Positions 1-5,709 are shown, counted from the first letter of the stretch. The stretch is 5,751 bases of DNA from Alphaproteobacteria bacterium (GCA_005884745.1 VAZU01000269.1:1-5751); one strand, 5' to 3'. Translations and numbers: made by a program. The notes: generated from the letters alone by a model not told the origin.

Positions 1-2
1 AG

Positions 3-35
3 ATCATTGGCTTCGATCAGCAGGCCGCCGGCTGA
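3..35 (+). CDS. possible C-terminal tail of an upstream gene (partial)
   Basis: Ten codons are open from the window edge and read IIGFDQQAAG before a TGA. Eight of the ten end in G or C, more than in the other two plus-strand frames here, so this is the best guess for the end of an upstream gene. It is too short to identify. A stretch of 177 bases then separates it from the preferred permease start at 213. Confidence 0.2.
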   Translation: MIGFDQQAAG

Positions 36-153
36 CCCGAGCCGAACATCCGAAGTCCGCGAAAACCGGCGTTGCAATCGGGGAATGAGTTTGATCCACT
101 AGTGTCGCAAGCAGGCAAAGCGCCAAAGAAGCGTTTCGGTACTCGGGGACGCC

Positions 154-171
154 ATCCGGGGAATACCGGAT
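154..171. promoter_or_regulatory. operator-like inverted repeat upstream of the ABC operon
   Basis: ATCCGG and CCGGAT form perfect 6-bp arms around the 6-base spacer GGAATA. The dyad ends 41 bases before the preferred permease start at 213, a plausible place for a repressor or activator site. If translation instead began at the TTG at 72, it would lie inside the coding region. No regulator is visible in the window, so the role is inferred. Confidence 0.3.
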
Positions 172-200
172 ACAGCGATTTTTTCGTAAAGCTCACATCC

Positions 201-207
201 AGCGAGG
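201..207 (+). promoter_or_regulatory. ribosome binding site deciding the permease start
   Basis: AGCGAGG, with GAGG at 204-207, lies five bases before the ATG at 213. The alternative starts, TTG at 72 and GTG at 102, have no comparable purine-rich site, so this favours ATG 213. Confidence 0.5.
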
Positions 208-212
208 CTTCA

Positions 213-998
213 ATGGCGGTCGTGACAACCCTCTATCTGGTTTATTTGTTCACTCCGATAGTTCTGCTGTTCATCGGCTCGTTTGGCGGGACCTGGTTCA
301 ACACGCTATTGCCGTCAGGCTTCACCGCCGATTGGTATTTGCAGGTTGCTTCGGATGGGAGCTTCCGCCGCGCCTTCTGGACGAGCCTCAAAGTCTGCCT
401 TCTGACTTGCGTGATCGGCGCGGTCGTGGGCACGCCTCTGGCCTACGCGATCTACCGCGCCGCCTCGCAAAAGGTGCGCGCGGCAAGTCGCATCGTTTAC
501 CTGCTGCCGATCGCGGTTCCACCACTGGTCCTCGCCTTCGGTTTCATCCTTGTTTTCTCGTCCAATGAGCTGCCATTCCTGGGCAGCTTGTGGGTGCTGG
601 TCGGCGGACACCTGGTGTTGACCTTGCCATATCTGCTTCACACGCTCGTTGGAGACATGCGCCATCTGCGTCTGGCCGAGCAGGAGCTTGCGGCCGAGTC
701 CCTCGGAGCGGGATTTTTCACTCGATTCCGCGATGTCGTCTTGCCCTCGCTTCGACAAAGCCTTGCTTCCGGCCTCATTATGGTGGCCGCGTTATCGATC
801 GGCGAGTTTCAACTTTCCAACCTCGTGGCGGGATTCCTGACCCGGCCCTACCCGGTCGTATTGCTGCAGGCCTTTTACGGTGCAACCGGCTTTGCCTGTG
901 CCGCCACCGTCGTGCTGCTCGTTCTCGCATTGGCCGCTTCCGGCGCCGGCGCGCTGACCGCCCGTGGTGCGCAGGATGTCCACGGATTCTCCGCATGA
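213..998 (+). CDS. ABC transporter permease, PotC/ThiP-like (first permease)
   Basis: This is an inner-membrane channel subunit of a type I ABC importer. From ATG 213 it has 261 residues, the usual size for PotC-like permeases. Six hydrophobic segments lie at about 3-24, 56-80, 94-116, 123-146, 182-200 and 225-249. The cytoplasmic EAA loop that docks on the ATPase is clear: AAESLGAG at 160-167, followed by the conserved proline at 178. The frame is open back to a TTG at 72, which would give 308 residues. That 47-codon extension has only about half its codons ending in G or C, is hydrophilic and lacks a ribosome binding site, so I prefer ATG 213, which has GAGG five bases upstream. The stop overlaps the ATPase start by four bases (ATGA), indicating one operon with translational coupling. 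The family is certain; the substrate is unknown. Confidence 0.9.
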   Translation: MAVVTTLYLVYLFTPIVLLFIGSFGGTWFNTLLPSGFTADWYLQVASDGSFRRAFWTSLKVCLLTCVIGAVVGTPLAYAIYRAASQKVRAASRIVYLLPIAVPPLVLAFGFILVFSSNELPFLGSLWVLVGGHLVLTLPYLLHTLVGDMRHLRLAEQELAAESLGAGFFTRFRDVVLPSLRQSLASGLIMVAALSIGEFQLSNLVAGFLTRPYPVVLLQAFYGATGFACAATVVLLVLALAASGAGALTARGAQDVHGFSA

Positions 999-2053
999 CC
1001 ACGAGAGCCGAATACGCGATCGCGCTGGAAGGCGTCAGCTTCAGCTATCCAGGCACCGACGTCGGCGTGCACGAGGTCGATCTGGGCATTCGTAGGGGTG
1101 AGCTCTTAGCTGTGATCGGCTCCAGCGGATGCGGCAAATCGACCTTGATGAAAATCATCGCAGGGTTCCTCACGCCGTCGAAAGGCCGCGTCATCATCGG
1201 CGGCAGGGACGCAGCCGACATCCCTCCCCGGTCGCGCAATGTCGGCCTCGTGTTCCAGACCTACGCGCTGTTCCCGCACATGGCTGCCTGGGAAAATGTC
1301 GCCTACCCACTGAAGCTGCGCGGCCAGCATCGAAACACCCGCAGGGCCACGGCTTTGAAGATGCTCGAGCGGGTCGGTTTGATAACGCAAGCCGAAAAAC
1401 TTCCCAGTCAATTGTCGGGGGGCCAACAGCAGCGGGTCGCGCTCGCCCGCGCGCTGGTGTTCGAGCCGCAAGCGCTTCTGCTCGACGAGCCGCTGTCGGC
1501 CCTCGACGCTGCCTTGCGCGTCGAAATGCGCGACGAAATCCAGCGGCTGCAGCGCGATCACGGCATCGCCACAGTGCATATCACGCACGATCAAGAAGAA
1601 GCCTTGTCGATGGCCGACCGCGTGGCCGTCATGCAGAATGGCCGTATCGTCCAGGTCGGTGAGCCGCGCGAAATCTACGCCCGCCCGGCCAACCGCGATG
1701 TGGCCGGTTTCGTAGGCCACGCCAATCTGTGGAGCGGGCGGATCACCGGGCCGCGTATGGTCGAAACCAAGCTGGGATCGCTGACCACGGAGCCGCACGG
1801 ACGAGCCGCCGGCGAGACCGTCGCCGTTCTGGTCCGGCCCGAACAGGTGCGCATCGGGGTCGCACCCGAAAACATGAACAGCTTTGCGGGCGTGGTCACG
1901 CGGGATCGGTTTCTCGGCAGCTTCCGTCGTTTCGATTTCCGGTGCGCCGAGGTCACGCTCCTGGGCGAGACCAGCGAGGCCGGGGAAATCGTGGCAATTC
2001 ATATCCCGCCGAACTCCGTTCAGATCCTACCGGATCGGACCAACGCCACCTGA
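995..2053 (+). CDS. ABC transporter ATP-binding protein, PotA/FbpC/PhnT-like
   Basis: This cytoplasmic ATPase, 352 residues long, powers the importer as a dimer. All catalytic motifs are present: Walker A GSSGCGKST at 42-50, Q-loop glutamine at 88 in FQTYALFPH, signature LSGGQQQR at 140-147, Walker B ending in D164-E165, D-loop SALD at 168-171 and H-loop histidine 198. A C-terminal TOBE-type regulatory region follows from about 230, including VLVRPEQVRI, as in spermidine, iron and aminoethylphosphonate importers. The frame is open far upstream, but ATG 995 is chosen because it begins a normal ABC N-terminus and overlaps the permease stop as ATGA. It has no strong ribosome binding site, which fits coupling to the upstream gene. 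The binding-protein gene follows after 25 bases. No defect is visible. The substrate cannot be read from the ATPase. Confidence 0.95.
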   Translation: MTTRAEYAIALEGVSFSYPGTDVGVHEVDLGIRRGELLAVIGSSGCGKSTLMKIIAGFLTPSKGRVIIGGRDAADIPPRSRNVGLVFQTYALFPHMAAWENVAYPLKLRGQHRNTRRATALKMLERVGLITQAEKLPSQLSGGQQQRVALARALVFEPQALLLDEPLSALDAALRVEMRDEIQRLQRDHGIATVHITHDQEEALSMADRVAVMQNGRIVQVGEPREIYARPANRDVAGFVGHANLWSGRITGPRMVETKLGSLTTEPHGRAAGETVAVLVRPEQVRIGVAPENMNSFAGVVTRDRFLGSFRRFDFRCAEVTLLGETSEAGEIVAIHIPPNSVQILPDRTNAT

Positions 2054-2078
2054 GTCGATTGTGACAAGGGAGATACCC

Positions 2079-3158
2079 ATGAGAATGTTCTGCACCTCAA
2101 TGACTGCGGCGATGCTGATCCTGGCTTCGCCGATCGCGAACGCCCAAACCGTTGCCGACACGCCGGAACTGTATTCCGGCGAGAAGGCGCTTTACGAGGC
2201 GGCAAGCAAGGAAGGCATGGTGGTGTCCTTCGATACCGGCCCGACCTGGGCGAATTGGGCCGCCCAATTCGCGGCATTCAAAAAACGCTACCCCGCCGTG
2301 GAGATGACCTACAACGACCTCGGCTCTGCCGCGACGGTTATCGCTTTGGACAAGGCGCGTAACCGGCCGCAGGCGGACACCGCGTATTATTTTGCCGCAT
2401 CCGGCATCGACGCCGTGAACAAAGACGTGGTAGCGCCGTTCAAGCCGGTGAATTTCGACAAATTGCCGGATGTGTTTCGTCATCCGGAAGGAAAGTGGTT
2501 CACGATCCACGCGCTTACGATCGCCTTCGTCGTGAACACCAAGCTGGCGAAAACCGTTCCGCAATCCTGGGCGGAGCTGCTCAAGCCCGAATACAAGAAC
2601 AGTATCGTCTATCTCGATCCGCGCTCGACCGGCGTCGGCCAGGTCATGACCTTCGGCGCGGCTTATGCCAACGGCGGGAGCGTCGAGAACGTGCAGCCGG
2701 GCATCGACTATCTCGGCAAGCTGCACCAGGCGGGCAATGTCCTGCGGGTCGTCGGAACGACGCCCTATGCCCAGTTCGTGAAGGGCGAGATTGCGGTCTG
2801 GATCTCTTACGAGAATGACGGGCTCAAGGCCAAATACATCGACGGTCTCGGCGATCAGGTCGCAGTCGTGATTCCGAGGGACGGATCGGTCGCGGCGCCA
2901 TACGGTATCAGTCTCGTCAAGAACGCGCCCAATCCCAATGCCGGCAAGCTGTGGCTCAATTTCATCATGACCGATATGGGCCAAGGCATCTTCGCCCAGG
3001 GCTTCGTCCGTCCCTCGGTGCCCGGCATCAAGTTGCCGGCGGACGTCGCCGACAAGCTGCCGGTGGCGCCACAGGTGCATCCGCTCGACGTCCAGAAAGC
3101 CGCAGCCAAGAAGGCGGAGATCGACGCCGGCTGGGCTAAGGTCGCTATCCAGCGGTAG
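2079..3158 (+). CDS. periplasmic substrate-binding protein, family 1 type
   Basis: This 359-residue protein captures the solute in the periplasm and delivers it to the permeases. Residues 1-22 are a Sec signal peptide with a hydrophobic core and a likely cut after ANA (20-22). The rest resembles the binding proteins of iron, thiamine, polyamine and aminoethylphosphonate importers: an opening lobe segment (about 38-90), the hinge-like stretch TIHALTIAFVVNTKL at 142-156, PQSWAELLKPEYKNSIVYLD at 161-180, and the APYGISLVKNAPNPNAGKLW region at 273-292. ATG 2079 is preceded by AAGGGAGA five bases upstream; the frame is open to 1884, but that part overlaps the ATPase gene. I do not see a tandem-tyrosine iron site at the place expected in FbpA-type proteins, which argues weakly against ferric iron. 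The substrate is unassigned. The second permease follows after 11 bases. Confidence 0.9.
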   Translation: MRMFCTSMTAAMLILASPIANAQTVADTPELYSGEKALYEAASKEGMVVSFDTGPTWANWAAQFAAFKKRYPAVEMTYNDLGSAATVIALDKARNRPQADTAYYFAASGIDAVNKDVVAPFKPVNFDKLPDVFRHPEGKWFTIHALTIAFVVNTKLAKTVPQSWAELLKPEYKNSIVYLDPRSTGVGQVMTFGAAYANGGSVENVQPGIDYLGKLHQAGNVLRVVGTTPYAQFVKGEIAVWISYENDGLKAKYIDGLGDQVAVVIPRDGSVAAPYGISLVKNAPNPNAGKLWLNFIMTDMGQGIFAQGFVRPSVPGIKLPADVADKLPVAPQVHPLDVQKAAAKKAEIDAGWAKVAIQR

Positions 3159-3169
3159 GAGCAAAGGGC

Positions 3170-3938
3170 GTGCGCCGCGGAACGTTCCTGCTAATGGTCG
3201 CTCCCGGCGCGGCCCTGCTGATATTTTTCTTCGTGATTCCGCTAGCCGCCGTTTCGGTGGACGCCTTCACCGGCGGCGGCAGTGCATTCGCGCGGGTGTT
3301 TCGCAACGAGCTATTCTGGGGCGGGCTGCGCGGGACGCTCACGCTCGCGCTCACGGCTTCCGTTTTCTCGCTGCTGATCGGCTTCGCCGTCGCCCTGCAT
3401 CTGTCGCGGCTGCGCGAAATCACGCGCACGATCTTGGTGTTCTTCATCGCCCTTCCCCTGACCTTTTCCGGGCTCATCGTCGCTTACGGCTTCATCCTGT
3501 CCTATGGTCGGGCGGGATTTGTCACGCAGATTCTGGCGATAGCCGGCATCGATCCGGTCACGTTCTCCCGTCTTCTATTTTCTCCGCAAGGCCTCGCGTT
3601 TGCCGGTCTTCGTCAATTTCGATACAGCGCAGCTCGACGCCGCCGAGTCGCTGGGAGCCACCCGCGGACAGACGATCCGGGACATCATGATACCGCAGAT
3701 CTTGCCCACGGCCTTCACAGCATTTTGTTTGATCGCCGCGGTCGCGATCGGAGCCTATGGAACCGCCCTCGCCCTGGTCGGTACACAAGTCAATATTCTT
3801 CCGCTGCAACTCTACAGCATGATCTCGGAAACCGGATCGGATTTCCCCGCGGCAGCAGCGCTATCATTGCTGCTCATGGCATTCTGCACATGCGTCATCG
3901 CGGTCGGGGAAATCGTCGCGGCGCGACATGAGGCATAG
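3170..3938 (+). pseudogene. second ABC permease (PotB-like), broken by a frameshifting deletion
   Basis: This is the second channel subunit of the importer. It starts at GTG 3170 with AGGAG at 3157-3161, eight bases upstream and overlapping the stop of the binding-protein gene. The first frame codes for a normal N-terminal half with membrane segments at about 7-28, 55-78 and 86-113, ending at GLAF (141-144). From 3600 the protein continues in another frame. That part holds the EAA loop DAAESLGATRG with its IP at the expected spacing, then two membrane segments, and stops at 3938. Only 13 residues separate GLAF from AAESLGA, against 32 at the matching place in the sister permease, so most of one membrane segment is missing. 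If the first frame is simply read on, it gives a garbled C-terminus ending at 3931 with no EAA loop. A sequencing error alone would not explain the missing residues. Confidence 0.85.
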
Positions 3939-4008
3939 CTGCATCGAAGCGCTCCAGGCGCGCGCAATGAGACCTCACCCTAAACGATCATCGGGCGATA
4001 GCAGCTGA
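3928..4008 (+). other. short 26-codon frame overlapping the permease end
   Basis: An ATG at 3928 overlaps the permease stop by 11 bases (ATGAGGCATAG) and opens 26 codons ending in TGA. Such an overlap is typical of coupled operon genes, so this could be the truncated start of a lost last gene. The peptide is hydrophilic, resembles nothing I recognise and has no clear ribosome binding site. It may equally be chance. Confidence 0.12.
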
Positions 4009-4079
4009 AGCCCCTGCGCGATCGGCCGCCAGATATCTCGTAATGGCACGACTCCGAAGTGCCGGAAATCAAGGTGGAT

Positions 4080-4089
4080 GTCCGGTTAT
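4080..4089 (+). repeat. direct repeat copy 1, GTCCGGTTAT
   Basis: The same ten bases recur at 4980-4989, also in non-coding DNA, 900 bases away. Both copies lie a short way after a CCGGA. They may be remnants of a dispersed intergenic repeat, but ten bases is short. Confidence 0.25.
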
Positions 4090-4179
4090 CGAGGTCGACC
4101 AGAAGAGTCCTGGGTGCGTCAAAAACGTCGAGAATGACCCGGAACGGAAGTTGGCTGCGCGTGCGCCGCCGCTCGCCTT

Positions 4180-4201
4180 CCGGAAGCGCACAAGCTTTCG
4201 G
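4180..4201 (+). other. weak intergenic hairpin
   Basis: CCGGAAGC and GCTTTCGG can pair over eight positions, one of them G-U in RNA, around the loop GCACAA. No T-run follows, so it is not an obvious terminator. It lies just upstream of the TATAAT at 4228. Confidence 0.2.
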
Positions 4202-4227
4202 GACCCTATCGTGCTCCGGGCAGCCGA

Positions 4228-4233
4228 TATAAT
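4228..4233 (+). promoter_or_regulatory. candidate -10 box (TATAAT) for the membrane-protein gene
   Basis: A perfect TATAAT stands 62 bases before the ATG at 4296 and would give an untranslated leader of roughly 55 bases. No good TTGACA-like -35 box is found 16-18 bases upstream (CCTATC at 17), so the promoter would be weak, activator-dependent or chance. Confidence 0.35.
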
Positions 4234-4282
4234 GTCCGTGTCCATGCCGATTCTGGATCATTCGAGAAATGTCATCGAGACC

Positions 4283-4288
4283 AAGGAG
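4283..4288 (+). promoter_or_regulatory. ribosome binding site deciding the membrane-protein start
   Basis: AAGGAG lies seven bases before ATG 4296. It falls inside the frame that would be read from the in-frame ATG at 4269, and that earlier start has no such site. This fixes the start at 4296. Confidence 0.6.
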
Positions 4289-4295
4289 TGGAGCA

Positions 4296-4784
4296 ATGTC
4301 CAGGGAGCAAGCCTTGCAGAGGGGAGCAGTCCTTATGGTTTTGGGCGCTCTCATCTTCTTCGTTTACGCGGTCGTATTCTTCTTCCGCGCCTTGTCGGCC
4401 AGCGGGTTCGAGCTCGGCGTCGAGACACTGAACGGCGTTACTCCGCAGCAGCTCAACGGGCTCAACCCGGCGATCATGGGCTACATCATGCACCTTCACG
4501 TGGCGATCGCAGCATTCATAGCGGCTACCGCGGTCGCCGTCGCAGGCCTCGCCTGGTACGGGGTTCGCAACGGCCTGTGGTGGGCATTGATAACGGCCGT
4601 GATCTCCCCGGTCTTGGGCTTGGTCGTGGCCTTGCCGCTGCATTACATGGGGCACTTCAACTACGACTGGGTGAGCCATCTCGGACCGATCTATGTCGGT
4701 ACGATTATTTTCGTCGTGGGGGTTGTGGTGGCCCTGATTGGACTGAGCCAAGCGGCGCCGACGCCGGCACAAGCCAGGCCGTAG
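4296..4784 (+). CDS. hypothetical four-helix membrane protein
   Basis: I do not recognise this 162-residue protein. Four hydrophobic segments lie at about 11-33, 62-90, 93-118 and 127-150, joined by short loops except for one of about 28 residues (34-61) after the first. There is no signal peptide; the N-terminus MSREQALQRG is short and polar, the C-terminus SQAAPTPAQARP short and Pro/Ala-rich. Five histidines gather near membrane boundaries: H66 and H68 (MHLH) in segment 2, H116 and H120 (LHYMGHF) at the end of segment 3, and H128 (SHLG) before segment 4. They could bind a metal or haem, but this is inference. ATG 4296 has AAGGAG seven bases upstream; an in-frame ATG at 4269 has none. The gene stands alone, 357 bases after the broken permease, with a possible TATAAT of its own. 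Confidence 0.75.
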   Translation: MSREQALQRGAVLMVLGALIFFVYAVVFFFRALSASGFELGVETLNGVTPQQLNGLNPAIMGYIMHLHVAIAAFIAATAVAVAGLAWYGVRNGLWWALITAVISPVLGLVVALPLHYMGHFNYDWVSHLGPIYVGTIIFVVGVVVALIGLSQAAPTPAQARP

Positions 4785-4813
4785 CACCGCTACGCGGAGC
4801 CGTGCGCTACGGC
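4780..4813 (+). other. two tandem hairpins at the stop codon of the membrane-protein gene
   Basis: CGTAGC and GCTACG pair perfectly around ACC (4780-4794), with the stop codon inside the left arm. GCCGT and ACGGC then pair around GCGCT (4799-4813). No T-tract follows either, so they are not classical terminators. They might stabilise the 3' end of the message. Confidence 0.3.
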
Positions 4814-4979
4814 GCGCCGCGTAATGGGGGTCGGCCGCGTGCGGAGTGCCGAGTGTCAGATCAGGGCGAGCCGCAGGTGATCGTTCGCGCATTGGCTACG
4901 CCCTCGACGATCGCCGACGCCATCGCGGCTCGGTAACTTATCGCGGAAGCAAATCTCGCAGTCCGGTGTGATGCCGGAG

Positions 4980-4989
4980 GTCCGGTTAT
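4980..4989 (+). repeat. direct repeat copy 2, GTCCGGTTAT
   Basis: This is identical to 4080-4089 and lies 22 bases upstream of the inverted repeat at 5012-5049. The two together may be a decayed intergenic repeat unit. Confidence 0.25.
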
Positions 4990-5011
4990 GACCGAGCTGC
5001 CCATCTGCGAT

Positions 5012-5049
5012 GTCCACTTTCACGGCGAATATTGGGGGGCAGAGCGGAC
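5012..5049. repeat. degenerate inverted repeat around GTCC...GGAC
   Basis: GTCCACTTT (5012-5020) and AGAGCGGAC (5041-5049) pair at eight of nine positions if one G-U pair is allowed, with a 20-base loop that includes six G's in a row. The pattern resembles the dispersed TGTCCGCTTT / AAAGCGGACA repeats I recall from rhizobial intergenic DNA, but that comparison is from memory. Confidence 0.3.
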
Positions 5050-5102
5050 CAGCCGCGGATGTCACCCAATCGACGCAGATGACCCAGAGCCGACCTGAGA
5101 CC

Positions 5103-5131
5103 AAAAGAAGCCCGGCTCTACGCCGGGCTTC
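5103..5131 (-). terminator. Rho-independent terminator of the secreted-protein gene
   Basis: GAAGCCCGGC and GCCGGGCTTC form a perfect 10-bp GC-rich stem (5107-5116 and 5122-5131) around TCTAC. Read on the minus strand, the stem is followed by TTTT (5106-5103), the classical arrangement, 65 bases after the stop of the minus-strand gene. On the plus strand the tail is CATTTC, weaker, though it may also stop transcripts from the membrane-protein gene. Confidence 0.75.
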
Positions 5132-5195
5132 CATTTCAGGCCAGCTGGTACGCTCGCAATCGCGGCGTAGTCCGCCGCCCGTAGCAGAAATTTGA

Positions 5196-5537
5196 TCAAT
5201 ACCGATCCCAGCGTCGCTCGCGGCGCTCTTCGCGCCGCTCCTCGCGACGTTCTCCACCCCCTCTCCAGCCCTGCCAGCCCTCCGGGCCGCCCCATCCCAG
5301 ACCGCGCCGCCAATTATATCCGCACCAGTACCAACCTGGACCGTGCCACCCGTCGAGGTACCAGCAATGCCTCCTGCCCTCGTAGATGAACTGCGTTTCC
5401 TCCAGGATGCCGAGGCGATCAGCAGCCACACGGATGCCGTCAAAGCTTCCGGTTGCCGATTGGGCATCCCCGATGATCAGCATACCACTTGCAACCAGGG
5501 CAGCCACTGTCGCGCCCGTTAAAATAAAGTTCCGCAT
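5196..5537 (-). CDS. small secreted Trp/Gly-rich protein with Glu-Arg repeat tail
   Basis: This 113-residue protein has a Sec signal peptide at 1-25 or 1-28 (hydrophobic core ILTGATVAALVASGMLII, likely cut after GDA or QSA). After a short ordinary segment (about 30-52) comes a block rich in Trp, Tyr and Gly, including CWYLDGWHGPGWYWCGY at 58-74, with two cysteines (58 and 72) that could form a disulfide. The C-terminus changes to ERREERREERRERR (96-109) and ends WDRY. The central block is like that of small exported proteins common in Bradyrhizobium, of unknown function; I recall this and cannot check it. AAGGAG (5544-5549 on the plus strand) lies six bases before the ATG, supporting the start. 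The gene is transcribed against the upstream genes and ends at its own terminator. The function is unknown. Confidence 0.8.
   Translation of the reverse strand: MRNFILTGATVAALVASGMLIIGDAQSATGSFDGIRVAADRLGILEETQFIYEGRRHCWYLDGWHGPGWYWCGYNWRRGLGWGGPEGWQGWRGGGERREERREERRERRWDRY
5198..5252 (-). repeat. Glu-Arg codon repeat at the 3' end of the secreted-protein gene
   Basis: The last codons before the stop encode a near-repeating four-residue unit (ERRE), about 12 bases per unit, with varied synonymous codons (GAG/GAA, CGT/CGC/CGG/CGA). The codon variation suggests an old repeat kept at protein level, not a fresh slippage expansion. The tail carries many positive and negative charges. Confidence 0.5.
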
Positions 5538-5613
5538 CCTATGCTCCTTGGTGGTTGGACGACGACGCGAAACCGTTCTTGGCGGCGCGTCAAAGTTCCC
5601 TATGGTGAGGAGA

Positions 5614-5638
5614 ATTGTCCAAAGTATGTCGGGACAAT
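5614..5638. promoter_or_regulatory. inverted repeat upstream of the secreted-protein gene
   Basis: ATTGTCC and GGACAAT form perfect 7-bp arms around an 11-base spacer. The dyad lies 77-101 bases upstream of the secreted-protein start, a position suited to a regulator site or a leader hairpin. I could not place a convincing -35/-10 pair beside it. Confidence 0.4.
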
Positions 5639-5680
5639 CTTCGCTAGGTCCTGCTCTAAACGGGTGCAGCGCGATTGCGT

Positions 5681-5698
5681 ACGGCGGTTAACAGCCGT
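5681..5698. promoter_or_regulatory. 18-bp near-perfect palindrome, operator-like
   Basis: ACGGCGGTTAACAGCCGT equals its own reverse complement at 16 of 18 positions; the core GTTAAC and the arms ACGGC/GCCGT are perfect. It lies between the minus-strand gene and a possible divergent start at 5710, which is typical for a dimeric regulator site. Confidence 0.45.
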
Positions 5699-5709
5699 GA
5701 GGTCCATAC

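Larger units (their letters stand above)
3939..4295. other. 357-base region without a convincing gene
   Basis: It separates the broken permease from the membrane protein. It contains the end of the 26-codon frame, one copy of the repeat GTCCGGTTAT (4080-4089), the palindrome CTTCCGGAAG (4177-4186), a weak hairpin (4180-4201) and a TATAAT at 4228-4233. No terminator with a T-tract is seen after the ABC operon. A minus-strand frame across it has no ribosome binding site and no recognisable domain. Confidence 0.5.
4785..5195. other. 411-base region without a gene
   Basis: This stretch lies between the convergent membrane-protein gene and the minus-strand secreted-protein gene. It holds the second GTCCGGTTAT copy, a degenerate inverted repeat at 5012-5049 and the terminator at 5107-5131. 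Open frames crossing it are extensions or shadows of neighbours without start signals. No RNA gene is recognised. Confidence 0.5.

Noticed and set aside
1106..2002. Minus-strand open frame of 298 codons antisense to the ATPase gene
   Set aside because: The plus strand carries a complete ATPase with every motif. The antisense frame is open because of high GC and has no recognisable domain.
2079..3158. Naming the transporter as a ferric iron, thiamine, polyamine or aminoethylphosphonate system
   Set aside because: The motifs define only the superfamily. No substrate-diagnostic residues or linked catabolic genes are visible in the window.
2097..3164. Minus-strand open frame of 355 codons antisense to the binding-protein gene
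   Set aside because: It mirrors the whole binding-protein gene, which has a signal peptide, a ribosome binding site and family motifs. The antisense product looks like no known protein.
3980..4354. Minus-strand frame of 124 codons with an ERRRTRS stretch that briefly suggested a PilZ-like N-terminus
   Set aside because: The second PilZ motif is not convincing, there is no ribosome binding site, and the frame overlaps the start of the membrane-protein gene.
4043..4936. Plus-strand open frame of 297 codons overlapping the membrane-protein gene
   Set aside because: Its product is Arg/Gly/Ala-rich and low in order, and it runs out of frame through a clear four-helix gene with a good ribosome binding site.
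4856..5467. Minus-strand frame of 203 codons overlapping the secreted-protein gene
   Set aside because: It is a different frame from the secreted protein, crosses the terminator hairpin at 5107-5131, and has no signal peptide or domain.
5560..5605. GGAAC on the minus strand upstream of the secreted-protein gene, as an EcfG-type general stress promoter
   Set aside because: The expected CGTT at 16-18 bases is missing; only CGGTT at a 19-base spacing is found, so the match is too poor to annotate.
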